A DNA stretch of 64,000 nt from Deltaproteobacteria bacterium. Lineage in GTDB: Bacteria > Desulfobacterota > Desulfomonilia > Desulfomonilales > Desulfomonilaceae. Below, in pieces: positions 9,275 through 17,235 of the stretch. The stretch spans positions 1 to 64,000 of the forward strand of contig VGSG01000013.1 in NCBI GenBank assembly GCA_016875095.1, given 5' to 3'. The position numbers and the translations under genes were made by a program. Position 1 is the first letter of the stretch. The number at the start of each line of letters is the position of its first letter. The notes beneath the pieces were generated by a model. That model worked only from the letters and a program-made list of their open reading frames with translations, was not told the origin of the DNA and did no database searches.

Positions 9275-9793
9275 CTATTTCGCCAAGAGCCTTTTTACTA
9301 CCGCGGCAGTCAAAAGGTCTCGATTTTTCTGAGTTACTATGACAAGATCCACGTCGGGCCGCCTCTTGATCCCTTCGATGAATGGATCTCCTTTAAGAGC
9401 TATGGATCCGAGCACCGTCTGCGGCCCATCCAAAACCTCAACGAGAGTTCTCCGGAACACCTCTGAAAAGCATTCCATCTTGCCGATCTCATCAATGACA
9501 ATGATTTGATCCGGTTCCTGGGGGATCATGCTCGGCGCCGCGACCCGGTGGAATTCATCCAGATCCACGCCGTATTTTCCCACCCGGCGCCGGCTGTGGA
9601 TGCTCTCGTGGGCGAATATGCCTCTTTTTCCGTCTAGAGTTACGATTTCAAACCCGACGCGCCTGCTCTTCTCCCGTATTTCCCTGGTGAAGAACCCTGT
9701 AGCCGGTCGCGCAAGGCGGCTAATGATCTTCTCGATCAGTGTTGATTTCCCACAGCGAGGCGGACCGGTGAGCAGTATGTTTATACCGGGCAT
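9275..9793 (-). CDS. Nucleoside-triphosphatase, THEP1 family
   Basis: 172 residues, the usual length of this family. The Walker A motif GPPRCGKSTL is at residues 9-18, the family motif ATGFFTREIRE is near 31-41, and the Walker B strand IIVIDEIGKME near 97-107 is followed by a basic C-terminus. THEP1-type enzymes hydrolyse NTPs without strong base preference; their physiological role is unclear. The gene begins 6 bases after the stop codon of the CheR-like methyltransferase, so the two are cotranscribed and probably coupled. Confidence 0.88.
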   Translation of the reverse strand: MPGINILLTGPPRCGKSTLIEKIISRLARPATGFFTREIREKSRRVGFEIVTLDGKRGIFAHESIHSRRRVGKYGVDLDEFHRVAAPSMIPQEPDQIIVIDEIGKMECFSEVFRRTLVEVLDGPQTVLGSIALKGDPFIEGIKRRPDVDLVIVTQKNRDLLTAAVVKRLLAK

Positions 9794-9799
9794 AGGCGT

Positions 9800-10606
9800 T
9801 TACTGGTCTGATTTGCGGAGAATCATCCTGCTGCACGAACGCGGGGTGAGACCACCGACGCGTTCGGGCACGGACTCGCGCGCCCCGATCACCAGGAATC
9901 CTCCGGGCAAGAGGCTTTTCAGGATACGGTTTAATGCGGCTTCCTGTTCCTCGATCCCATGATAAGTCAGCAGGCTGTTCCGAAGAAAGATCATAGTGAA
10001 ATCGGTTTCGGGGGGATCATCCTCCATGAAATCGTGCAAATCCCATTTGATGCGTTTTTTGAGTGGATCGCGAACCATACATGTTTCCGGCTCCGGTCCG
10101 CTTATGAAATAGGCCTCCAAAAGGCTCGGATTGACTTCTTTGAGGCTGCTTCGCCCATAGATTCCTTTCTGGGCCCGATCCAGCGCTTCCCGGTTGATAT
10201 CTGTGGCCCAGATTTGGGCCTCTGGTCCACGTTCCAGCGCAAGCGCAAATCGATCCAAGACCATTGCGATGCTGTACGCTTCTTCTCCTCACGCGCAGCC
10301 CGCGCACCAGATTTTGATGGGATCGGGTCCCGATCGGACCGCCTCGGGGAAAATCTCCCGATCCAAACATTCCCACAGCCGGCGGTCACGCATGAAGCGG
10401 CTGATGGTTACCGTGAGCAGCGCTTCCACTTTTCTCTTGAGATTCTGATTGCTTGCCGCCTTGTCGAGATATGCCCGGACTGTTCTGCATTCAAGCTCGA
10501 GCATATTCCTTGCGAGTCGTTGCTTCACTCCCTTCCTGACTTTGCGGTATCCGCGCCAGGAGAGGCCAAATTGATCAAGAACTTCTCGAAACTCTTCGTC
10601 GGTCAT
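9800..10606 (-). CDS. CheR-like SAM-dependent methyltransferase with in-frame TGA (candidate selenoprotein)
   Basis: The frame runs from the ATG at 10606 to 9800 as one 268-residue protein if the TGA at 10289-10291 is read through. There is no frameshift. Residues 1-105 match a CheR N-terminal region (LLTVTISRFMRDRRLWECL). Motif I then reads IWCAGCA, TGA, GEEAYSIAM, where normal CheR proteins have a small residue before GEE. The rest (ATDINREALDRAQKGIY and FTMIFLRNSLLTYH) is intact, so both sides of the stop are under coding constraint. A 25-nt hairpin begins 20 nt after the TGA. I favour selenocysteine at residue 106; a simple nonsense mutation is the alternative. An upstream TTG start at 10762 is possible but the added residues do not look like the family. 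Confidence 0.65.
10244..10268 (-). promoter_or_regulatory. Candidate bacterial SECIS hairpin downstream of in-frame TGA
   Basis: On the minus strand, CGCAAT at 10268-10263 pairs with ATTTGCG at 10250-10244 (one bulged base), and GGTC pairs with GATC above it, leaving a tiny apical loop in the GGTCTTGG segment. The stem starts 20 nt after the TGA and the loop lies about 27-34 nt after it, within the spacing known for bacterial SECIS elements. The loop region contains GGTCT, as in the E. coli fdhF element. The fold was judged by eye. Confidence 0.45.
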
Positions 10607-10951
10607 GGCGAATACAGCGCTTGTCGTTGATTCGAGAATCAGCCCCCAGAGTACTATGGCCGGGTTACGGGCCAATGGCTCCCCAAAATCGCTCCAGAAA
10701 TGCAGTGAATTCAAAGTGTCGCCGTTGTCGACGCTCACAATGCCTCTTTCCCAAGAGATCAACGTCTCTTGACTTTTGGTACGGAGCCGCCTACGTTTCT
10801 TGGTGATTGTGAGGCTTGGAAGCCCACAAACGCAAGTGAGATTGACAGGACGCTACGGGCCGCGGGATAGATCGGGGCTAGGTTATCCCGCTGCGGAGTA
10901 GCCAGAGAGGAGCGAGCTTCGAGAAAGTGATGCTCGGAGCCCACACACAAA

Positions 10952-12340
10952 GTGAATCCAACACTGGCCAAGCTGACTCCGAACGGACAAGTCTCAGAGA
11001 TTCTTTCCGAGAAGATCTACGACCGCATGTTCTCTGCACATCTCGAACTGGTCCCCCAACTCAATGAGGTTTACGAACTCGAACTCGCTTACTATGAGAG
11101 TCGGATACTAACCGACCAGGAGATTATGCGGAACGGCGCTTACTTTGCAAGAGTCGGGGACACGTTCACTAGACACTTCCTAATCTGCAGTGGGGAACCT
11201 GTCCGTCTGCCCAAGCATTCCTCGTCCAGACTGCGTTCGTTCTTTCAAACCAATCAGTTCAAGACCGGTTATGCGACGCACGGGTTGTTTCCCTACCGCG
11301 GCAAGTTCCATCCACAAATGATCAAAGGTCTCATCAACATAATGGGCCTGAAACCGGATGATACCGTGCTGGACCCCATGATGGGTTCTGGCACTGTGCT
11401 TATCGAAGCTCGCCTGATGGGAATCAAGTCTGTCGGGGTTGATGCCAGTCCGTTTTGCCGCTTTATGGCACGTGTAAAGATCGACGCACTCACCGTACCG
11501 CTCGCTCCCGTCCGTCTGGCGCTTGCAGAGGCCAAGTCGGTCTTTGAGTATTTTGGTTCAAAGGCGGGGCATCCCCGCTCTGAAGCGCTTGACCTTTCAG
11601 GGTGCCAGACTGTGGATTTGTTTGGCGCAACACAGTCAAGTTCGTGGTCTGCTCGAAAAGCCTCCAGCGTGGGACTCCCCCAGGGTTGTGAAGAGGAACG
11701 CATCCACAACTTTTTGCTTCTGGCCTATCTCGACGCGGCCGGGTATTCGCAGAGGAGCACTAGAAGACCGCCCTTCCAACAGTTCCAGGCCATTCTGGAA
11801 CGATATTTGTTCGTAGCTGAAAAGATTCAGCTCGTTCTCGAGGGGGCTGAAATGGAACTGGCCGAAGCGAAACCCTTGGAAGGAGACGCTAGGGCCCTAC
11901 CCCTAGAGGATGGAAGCATAGATGGAATAATCTTTTCCCCCCCGTACAGCTTCGCCATTGATTACTTGGAGAACGATCAGTTTCATCTGGGCTTTCTGGG
12001 GACGGAGCTTAGCAAGCTGAGACAAGATATGATCGGTCTCAGGGGTCGTACGCCCAGGCAAAAGTACGATCTGTACAAGCTAGATATGGAGAAAGTGCTC
12101 GCCGAATGCGCAAGAGTGCTTCGTCCTGCGCGAATATGCACTATCGTTGTCGGAACGAACAACAATCAGCTTAGCAGGATTCTGGGAGTGCATCCGGAGG
12201 AGGTTCAGGGAATTGACGAACTGCTGTGTGAGTTAGGGAGTTCACACGGTCTGAGGCTGGTTCGGCGTCTCTCCCGTCAGATTACAGGGATGGCCAACAC
12301 CATGAGGACTGAATTCATCATAATGCTAGAGCGTGTATGA
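10952..12340 (+). CDS. DNA methyltransferase of BamHI-type restriction-modification system (probable cytosine-N4)
   Basis: 462 residues from a GTG at 10952; there is no clear ribosome site, so the start is uncertain. YATHGLFPYRGKFHPQM (about 108-124) precedes the SAM-binding motif DPMMGSG at 141-147. The catalytic motif SPPY is at 329-332, and SPPY or TSPPY is characteristic of m4C enzymes. A variable region of about 150 residues between the two motifs probably holds target recognition. The gene converges on the controller and endonuclease genes, ending 5 bases from the end of the latter. It should protect the host DNA at the endonuclease's site. Confidence 0.85.
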   Translation: MNPTLAKLTPNGQVSEILSEKIYDRMFSAHLELVPQLNEVYELELAYYESRILTDQEIMRNGAYFARVGDTFTRHFLICSGEPVRLPKHSSSRLRSFFQTNQFKTGYATHGLFPYRGKFHPQMIKGLINIMGLKPDDTVLDPMMGSGTVLIEARLMGIKSVGVDASPFCRFMARVKIDALTVPLAPVRLALAEAKSVFEYFGSKAGHPRSEALDLSGCQTVDLFGATQSSSWSARKASSVGLPQGCEEERIHNFLLLAYLDAAGYSQRSTRRPPFQQFQAILERYLFVAEKIQLVLEGAEMELAEAKPLEGDARALPLEDGSIDGIIFSPPYSFAIDYLENDQFHLGFLGTELSKLRQDMIGLRGRTPRQKYDLYKLDMEKVLAECARVLRPARICTIVVGTNNNQLSRILGVHPEEVQGIDELLCELGSSHGLRLVRRLSRQITGMANTMRTEFIIMLERV

Positions 12341-12345
12341 CGCAT

Positions 12346-12954
12346 TTACGTTAATGCCCTTCCATTCGTACCTTTCGGAATTCTAGGCACGGAATCGCTG
12401 ACCGCGTCGTGTTCGATGGCCATTATTTCAAGCAGTCCTTCATCAACCTGAATCGATCTCCAGAGAGGAAAATATGGCTCTAGTTCAGGGAAGTTTCCAA
12501 TGCGATCCGTCAAGAACTGATACATATCGCGCGTCGGCAAAATAAGGATGCCGCCAACCAGAATCTCCTTGAGTATCCCAAGCGCCATCTTGTTTATTGC
12601 TCGATGACTGGATGAGACATTCCCGGTTTCCCATTCCACCGCAAAGTAACGATCTCCAACCGGATAGCAGGCGTCCATTTTCCCGGGCTTCTGTAGGGTG
12701 GCTATGTCAAAGGGCTGCTCCAAAATCCATCCCAGCGCTTTCAGGCGCTTCATGCAGGAGTTCTTTATGGGTTTAACGCCACTGCCCTGTCCGCGCTTCT
12801 TGCCGGACTGAGGATAGAGTGTGAAAGACCCTGAACCCGGCGGCCACTCTATAGACTGGATTGCTTGCCCTATCTGATTCCTGATGTTACGCCACTCTCG
12901 TGACTCGGAAAAGCTGCCCGCATCTATCAGCCGCTCAACCTTGACGATCTTCAT
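12346..12954 (-). CDS. Type II restriction endonuclease, BamHI family
   Basis: 202 residues from the ATG at 12954 (AGGGG site; longer in-frame starts overlap the controller gene). The match to BamHI is plain by eye: WETGNVSSSHRAINKMALGI corresponds to FETGNISSAHRSMNKLLLGL, LTDRIGNFPELEPYF to LTDRVTNFEELEPYF, and PRIPKGTNG to PLIPKGSDG. The catalytic triad is conserved as Asp94 (GKMD) and Glu107/Glu109 (VEWE), equivalent to BamHI Asp94, Glu111 and Glu113. BamHI cuts GGATCC; this enzyme may share or closely resemble that site. The start lies inside the end of the controller gene, so translation is probably coupled. Confidence 0.92.
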   Translation of the reverse strand: MKIVKVERLIDAGSFSESREWRNIRNQIGQAIQSIEWPPGSGSFTLYPQSGKKRGQGSGVKPIKNSCMKRLKALGWILEQPFDIATLQKPGKMDACYPVGDRYFAVEWETGNVSSSHRAINKMALGILKEILVGGILILPTRDMYQFLTDRIGNFPELEPYFPLWRSIQVDEGLLEIMAIEHDAVSDSVPRIPKGTNGRALT

Positions 12955-13231
12955 CGTGTCCCCTCTTCGAGTCATGATTGTCTTGCAGCGATTCAATCCG
13001 ACGCTCCGCTTGCCGAAGCATTTCTGAAGGGGCTAAACCTAGAGCTACCGCCAACTGCGCGAGAGTCGTTAGGGTTGGGATTTTCCTGCCGCGTTCCAGC
13101 AGGCTCACATAGGTCCTGTGCAGCCCAGCTTCAAAACCGAGCTGCTCTTGGGACAGTCCTCGCTCCCGGCGGATCTCCCTGAGAGCTCCACCAAATGCTT
13201 TTGTGAGTTTGACGGATTCCGGCCTGTTCAT
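12935..13231 (-). CDS. Controller (C) protein, HTH-XRE family, of the restriction-modification system
   Basis: 98 residues from the ATG at 13231; a start further upstream at 13276 is possible, and neither has a strong ribosome site. A helix-turn-helix of the XRE/Cro type spans about residues 12-66 (LREIRRERGLSQEQLG, then LHRTYVSLLERGRKIPTLTTL). This is the signature seen in C.BamHI, C.PvuII and similar controllers, which time endonuclease expression after the methyltransferase. The gene overlaps the endonuclease start by 20 bases. The C-terminal 25 residues are charged and not obviously structured. Confidence 0.87.
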   Translation of the reverse strand: MNRPESVKLTKAFGGALREIRRERGLSQEQLGFEAGLHRTYVSLLERGRKIPTLTTLAQLAVALGLAPSEMLRQAERRIESLQDNHDSKRGHDEDRQG

Positions 13232-13534
13232 AGGTTTCAAAGTGATGGCCCCATCTAATGTCGTTTTGCAGACCAAAGATCAACAGACTATGGTATTCAC
13301 CCCCGGGCTTATTCGAACTTATTCTTTAGGACCCGATAATACTGTGACCTCCCCGTCGTCCCATAGACACTAAGGTCGAACCCCCTCAAGGGTGATGGTT
13401 TCACAATCAACCCTATGCGCTGGGAGTCCCTCGTGTTAACATTGCGCATACTGTGACCGCTTCTCTGCAGCGTCGGGGGAAACATTACTCCATGCTCACC
13501 GTTTTTCATTGTCGTACTCCAAAGGAGGGGATTC
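13232..13534. promoter_or_regulatory. Intergenic region with possible C-box upstream of controller gene
   Basis: This 300-base gap separates divergent transcripts (controller gene leftwards, propeller protein rightwards). On the minus strand, about 13263-13290 holds the repeated half-sites TAGTCTG and TGGTCTG spaced by about one helical turn. These could be operators for the controller protein, but they do not match a known C-box exactly. An AAAGGAGGGG ribosome site for the next gene is at 13520-13529. Confidence 0.3.
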
Positions 13535-14632
13535 ATGCTGAGGAAGACCGCGCTGACCGTCGTTCTGCTCATTGCCCTTGTATGCGTTTACTTCCTTGTC
13601 TGGCCTGTTCCCATCGAGCCGGTCTCCTGGAAACCGCCGTCAAATCCTGGTTACACGGGACCGTTCGCCCGTAATGAGAGGCTGAAGGGACTGGAATTTT
13701 TGCCCATCGGGAAAAACCACGGCCCGGAAGATGTGGCGCTCGACCGGCAGGGCCGCATTTATGCGAGCACAGGCGAAGGGTTCATCGTGCGGCTCAACCC
13801 TGACGGCTCGGGCGCGGAAAACTGGGCTGATACCAAAGGCAGACCCTTGGGACTCGCGATGGATCCAAAGGGAAACCTGATCGTGGCCGACGCATACCGG
13901 GGGCTCTTATCCATAGCTCCTGACGGGTCAATTACCGAATTGGCCACAGTGGCGGATGGTATCCCCATCCGATACGCAGACGATGCGGATGTGGCGGCTG
14001 ACGGCAAGATTTACTTCTCGGACGCGTCCACTAAATTCGCAGCCAAGGATTACGGCACTATGGGCGCCAGTCTTCTGGAAATCATGGAGCACGCCGGGAC
14101 CGGGAGATTACTCGTGTGGGAGCCCGAGACACGAAAGGCGCGCACCCTCCTTAAGGGTTTGACTTTCGCGAACGGTGTCGCAATCAGCCACGATGAGACC
14201 TATGTGCTGGTAACTGAGACCGGGAGCTATCGTATTATCCGTTATTGGATCGCGGGACCGAAAAAGGGGACTTCCGAAACGCTGGGAGACGCGCTGCCCG
14301 CGTTTCCCGACAATATCACCAGGGGCTTGGACGGCCGCTTTTGGGTGGCATTGATCTCTCCACGAAACCCGCTTGTGGACAAGCTCGCAGAGAGTCCGTT
14401 CGTTCGGAAAATGATACAGCGCATGCCGTCTTTCTTGCGGCCGAAGGCTGAATCGTACGGCCATATCATCGCCATTGACGGCAATAGAAAGATCTTGATG
14501 GATCTGCAAGATCCACAGACCAACTATCCTCAGAATACCGCGGTCACGGAAACGAAGGAATTTCTTTACATCGGCAGTCTCAGCGCGACGTCGTTGGCTC
14601 GTCTGCCGAAAGATAAGATCGGCCTCAAATAG
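13535..14632 (+). CDS. SMP-30/strictosidine-synthase-like beta-propeller protein, membrane-anchored
   Basis: 365 residues. The N-terminal hydrophobic helix (residues 6-23) is probably an uncleaved anchor or signal. The rest is a six-bladed propeller of the SMP-30/gluconolactonase/strictosidine synthase type: GPEDVALDRQGRIYAS, GRPLGLAMDPKGNLIVADAYRGLL, DVAADGKIYFSDAS, FANGVAISHDETYVLVTET and PDNITRGLDGRFWVAL are successive blade motifs with calcium-ligand positions. Related proteins hydrolyse lactones or esters in the periplasm or at the membrane. Its substrate is not evident. A strong ribosome site precedes the ATG and it appears to be monocistronic. Confidence 0.85.
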   Translation: MLRKTALTVVLLIALVCVYFLVWPVPIEPVSWKPPSNPGYTGPFARNERLKGLEFLPIGKNHGPEDVALDRQGRIYASTGEGFIVRLNPDGSGAENWADTKGRPLGLAMDPKGNLIVADAYRGLLSIAPDGSITELATVADGIPIRYADDADVAADGKIYFSDASTKFAAKDYGTMGASLLEIMEHAGTGRLLVWEPETRKARTLLKGLTFANGVAISHDETYVLVTETGSYRIIRYWIAGPKKGTSETLGDALPAFPDNITRGLDGRFWVALISPRNPLVDKLAESPFVRKMIQRMPSFLRPKAESYGHIIAIDGNRKILMDLQDPQTNYPQNTAVTETKEFLYIGSLSATSLARLPKDKIGLK

Positions 14633-14650
14633 GGGATAAGGTGGCCAAGC

Positions 14651-14681
14651 GGCGCTCTTGGGCTCCTCCTTCAAGAGCGCC
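14651..14681. terminator. Hairpin between convergent genes (bidirectional terminator candidate)
   Basis: A perfect 10-bp stem GGCGCTCTTG/CAAGAGCGCC with an 11-nt loop lies between the stop codon of the propeller gene and the stop of the small membrane-protein gene on the other strand. No T-run follows on either side, so termination efficiency is uncertain. Confidence 0.5.
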
Positions 14682-14887
14682 TAGACCGTGGGGTGACGCG
14701 TCGTCTTCTCATCCGCTTCTTGCGCGGGCGCCTCACGCTTGCACAGAGGCTTGTCACTGCACGCGTCACATACGTCCGCGCAGTCGGTCGGGTCTGCCTT
14801 GGCTACCAGGAGTTTTTTCCGGTACCGATGAACCAGGAAAGCTCCGGATGCGATTAAGATCGCGACAACGATAATCTCTTGCCACAT
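14681..14887 (-). CDS. Small cysteine-containing membrane protein (FeoB-associated-like)
   Basis: 68 residues. One N-terminal transmembrane helix (residues 4-20) is followed by a short basic stretch, then CADVCDACSDKPLC. This layout resembles FeoB-associated Cys-rich membrane proteins, which are found next to ferrous iron transporters. No feoA or feoB gene is in the window, so the assignment is tentative. The gene has a plausible ATG and its stop codon abuts the 14651-14681 hairpin. Confidence 0.6.
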   Translation of the reverse strand: MWQEIIVVAILIASGAFLVHRYRKKLLVAKADPTDCADVCDACSDKPLCKREAPAQEADEKTTRHPTV

Positions 14888-15154
14888 GAGTGTTCACCCT
14901 TGAGTTAATTCCCGCGGACCCCCTTTGGTCTATTTGATGCCAACTGCGCGCTTGTTCCAAGCGCTCGGTTGTCCATGTATCGGGACTCTGGTATGTGATA
15001 ACAAACTGGTATTCTGTATCAAAAATAGCTGAACCACAACTCACGTTAGACGTACACCCATTCTTGAGACAGAACACGAGCAAATCAAACAAGTCCGTGA
15101 CCGAAAAGCCGTCGCATTGCGACAGACTCAAGCGTCCGGCGCAAGGTGGTTCGA

Positions 15155-15721
15155 ATGCACAGCGTAGGCGTTATCCATGGGCGATTCCAAGTGCTCCACA
15201 ACGATCATCTCAGGTACTTGTTGGAGGGCAAAGCGCGTTGCGACCACCTTGTCGCCGGAATTACCAATCCTGACCCAATCCTATCCCGGGAGGATGAAGC
15301 AGACCCAGCGCGGTCGGCTTTGTTCGCGAATCCTCTTACTTACTTCGAACGATATCAACTGGTTGTGGCCGCCCTCATCGATGAGGGGGTGGTCAGCCAC
15401 GAGTTCTCCGTCGTGCCCTTTCCGATAAATTTTCCGGAACTCTACCGGTACTACGTTCCTATGGAGGCCCCCTTCTTCATTACCATTTGCGATAGGTGGG
15501 GCGAACGGAAACACGAGCTTCTTACCGGACAAGGACTCAAGGTGGAGGTTATGTGGCGAAGAACTCCCGACACCAAAGGTTTGACCGGCTCAGAGATTCG
15601 CCACCGGATGGCGCTTGGAGAACCTTGGCAACACCTGGTGCCCCCGAGTACGGCAAGACTGTTAGTGAAATGGAACATCGTCGATCGACTACAGGAATTG
15701 GCCCTAATTCCACAAGCATGA
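15155..15721 (+). CDS. Nicotinate-nucleotide adenylyltransferase-like cytidylyltransferase-family protein
   Basis: 188 residues from the ATG at 15155, which has AAGGTGG at 15143-15149. The nucleotidyltransferase motif is present as GVIHGRFQVLHNDH near residues 4-17 (an HxGH variant ending in NDH), and the C-terminal signature is LTGSEIRHRM near residues 145-154, the equivalent of ISxTxxR. These residues bind the nucleotide triphosphate. The size fits NMN/NaMN adenylyltransferases of NAD synthesis. It stands alone between an intergenic stretch and an IS relic, so the exact substrate is inferred from family only. Confidence 0.8.
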   Translation: MHSVGVIHGRFQVLHNDHLRYLLEGKARCDHLVAGITNPDPILSREDEADPARSALFANPLTYFERYQLVVAALIDEGVVSHEFSVVPFPINFPELYRYYVPMEAPFFITICDRWGERKHELLTGQGLKVEVMWRRTPDTKGLTGSEIRHRMALGEPWQHLVPPSTARLLVKWNIVDRLQELALIPQA

Positions 15722-16093
15722 TGGTTCCCCGGGGAATTGAACAGATCCAACCCGGCCTGCGCGACGGCCTTGGGCCCGTGGGCGGCCTTGGCCGTAAAGG
15801 CTAGAGGTAGAGGGATGCGTACACGTCACCCTGAATGCCGGCCAAGAGAAGTGAACGAAGTTGGCTGCAGATAGCATCTTCGTACGCCCAATGAGACGAC
15901 TGAAAATAAGCATTCGGTTTTCTTTACAGCAGCGTCGTGAGAATGGCCAAGAAGCGCGAGACCTTTTGCCCGGTTCTTGGCATTGACCACCCACACTATA
16001 TTGGGGGGTGTTGCGGTTTCCAGGATTGCTCTGAGATTGTCGGCCGGCCATCTTGAGGAGGTTGAGACCTCTGCACCCGATGGTATGGAATAG
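15722..16093. other. Non-coding stretch next to IS630 relic
   Basis: Open frames here are short and of low coding quality. Part of the region is probably decayed insertion-sequence DNA belonging to the IS630 remnant that follows. I see nothing else. Confidence 0.4.
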
Positions 16094-16312
16094 GTGACTG
16101 AAAACCGGAAAACCATCGAACTCCATTTCCTCTCCAAATACTCCCCTGAACTCGACGCACAAGAGCGTATCCAGAAGAAAACGGGAAAAAGAACCACTCA
16201 TAATCGCCTTTTCAGGGCCCCTCAAACCTTGAAGGCGGACTTTTTCAGAAGATTCAACCGATTCCAAGGCAATCCAACATCATACGAAAAACTGATTACC
16301 GCTTTTGTTTGA
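16094..16312 (+). pseudogene. IS630-family transposase C-terminal remnant
   Basis: About 72 codons remain. IELHFLSKYSPELDAQERI corresponds to the IS630/Tc1-like block in which the final catalytic Glu of the DDE triad follows SPELNP; here it is the Glu of AQERI. THNRLF and the terminal NRFQGNPTSYEKLI match the end of the family. The upstream two thirds of the transposase, including the two Asp residues, is missing. I infer an old, inactive insertion. Confidence 0.65.
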
Positions 16313-16355
16313 GGTCCATTTTGAACGCGAGGGTGTATAAAATCTGTCCAACCCG

Positions 16356-16425
16356 ACCTGAAGCATCATAGTCCCGCGAAAAAACGCGGAAAAGGTGAGC
16401 GCACGTCAAACACTTCAGGTTTTTT
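16356..16425 (+). terminator. Long hairpin ending in a T-run before the channel gene
   Basis: ACCTGAAG (16356-16363) pairs with CTTCAGGT (16413-16420), followed directly by TTTTTT. Inside is a second small hairpin CCGCG-AAAAAA-CGCGG. It resembles a Rho-independent terminator and could be the terminator of the IS relic or an attenuator in the leader of the ion-channel gene, which starts at 16485. Confidence 0.45.
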
Positions 16426-16484
16426 CGCTATTGTGGTATGGGAGGAGCACAGTTTGGTTCTTATGAGAGAAAGGAAAGGGATCT

Positions 16485-17198
16485 GTGAGCATCAGTCAGC
16501 GAGTCTTTCAGGAAAGAGCCATTTTGGTGTTCGTATTGCTCCTCGGGCTTCTTCTCTTCGACCCTCTGTTACCCAGCGCCATAACCAATCTGTCCTTTGC
16601 AGCAATCGGTGTTGCAGGGGCCTGGCTTCTCAGCGATAGAAAGAGTCTTTCACGAAAAGTCATAGCCGTGTCCTCATCCGCTGCACTGGTTGCTATAGCC
16701 TTGGGCAAGCTCCTTCCTGCGGCTATGGCCGGGCCATTACGCGTGCCAATCGGCCTGTTCCTCTTGTCATTCACCATCATCTTATACGCATGGTGCGGCG
16801 CTTTGATGCTCTCGGTCATGTTAAGGGCCAGGGAAGTCACCCATAAGCTAATCATTTCGGCCGTCAACCTCTACATAATCCTTGGGATGTTTTACGCGCA
16901 TATTTACACAATACTCGACTGGTTCTACCCGGCATCGTTCGCCTTGCAGGTGTCGGACCGAGAGTCGGCATCACATTTTATATATTTTAGTTTTGTCACT
17001 CTCGCTACTCTGGGATATGGGGATATCACGCCAAAGACGGAGTTTGCCCAAAGGCTGGCCATTACTGAAACGATCATGGGACAGTTTTACGGATCGCTTG
17101 TGGTGGCCTACCTCTTGAGTGTGTATATCGGCCGCCGGATGCGGGTCAACGACTCCGGGTTAGGCCCCGAAAGAGGTTCGAATAATTCGGCTTCGTGA
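16485..17198 (+). CDS. Potassium-channel-like membrane protein
   Basis: 237 residues from a GTG at 16485. About six hydrophobic segments are visible: near residues 13-30, 33-50, 58-80, 88-112, 122-146 and 190-214. Between the last two is a re-entrant pore loop, FVTLATLGYGDITP, whose TLGYGD (175-180) is the K+ selectivity filter. No cyclic-nucleotide or RCK regulatory domain follows. Such simple channels set membrane potential. It is 37 bases upstream of the Na+/H+ antiporter gene, so the two may be cotranscribed as a cation homeostasis pair. Confidence 0.85.
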   Translation: MSISQRVFQERAILVFVLLLGLLLFDPLLPSAITNLSFAAIGVAGAWLLSDRKSLSRKVIAVSSSAALVAIALGKLLPAAMAGPLRVPIGLFLLSFTIILYAWCGALMLSVMLRAREVTHKLIISAVNLYIILGMFYAHIYTILDWFYPASFALQVSDRESASHFIYFSFVTLATLGYGDITPKTEFAQRLAITETIMGQFYGSLVVAYLLSVYIGRRMRVNDSGLGPERGSNNSAS

Positions 17199-17235
17199 TG
17201 TGTGATCCGGCGCTATTAAGACATGAGAAAGCCCC

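Noticed and set aside
10607-10762. 52-codon N-terminal extension of the CheR-like protein from a TTG
   Set aside because: No similarity to the family and no better ribosome site; the ATG at 10606 gives the usual length.
15704-16267. 187-codon open frame on the minus strand opposite the IS630 relic
   Set aside because: It overlaps the recognisable transposase remnant on the other strand and has no protein-like features.
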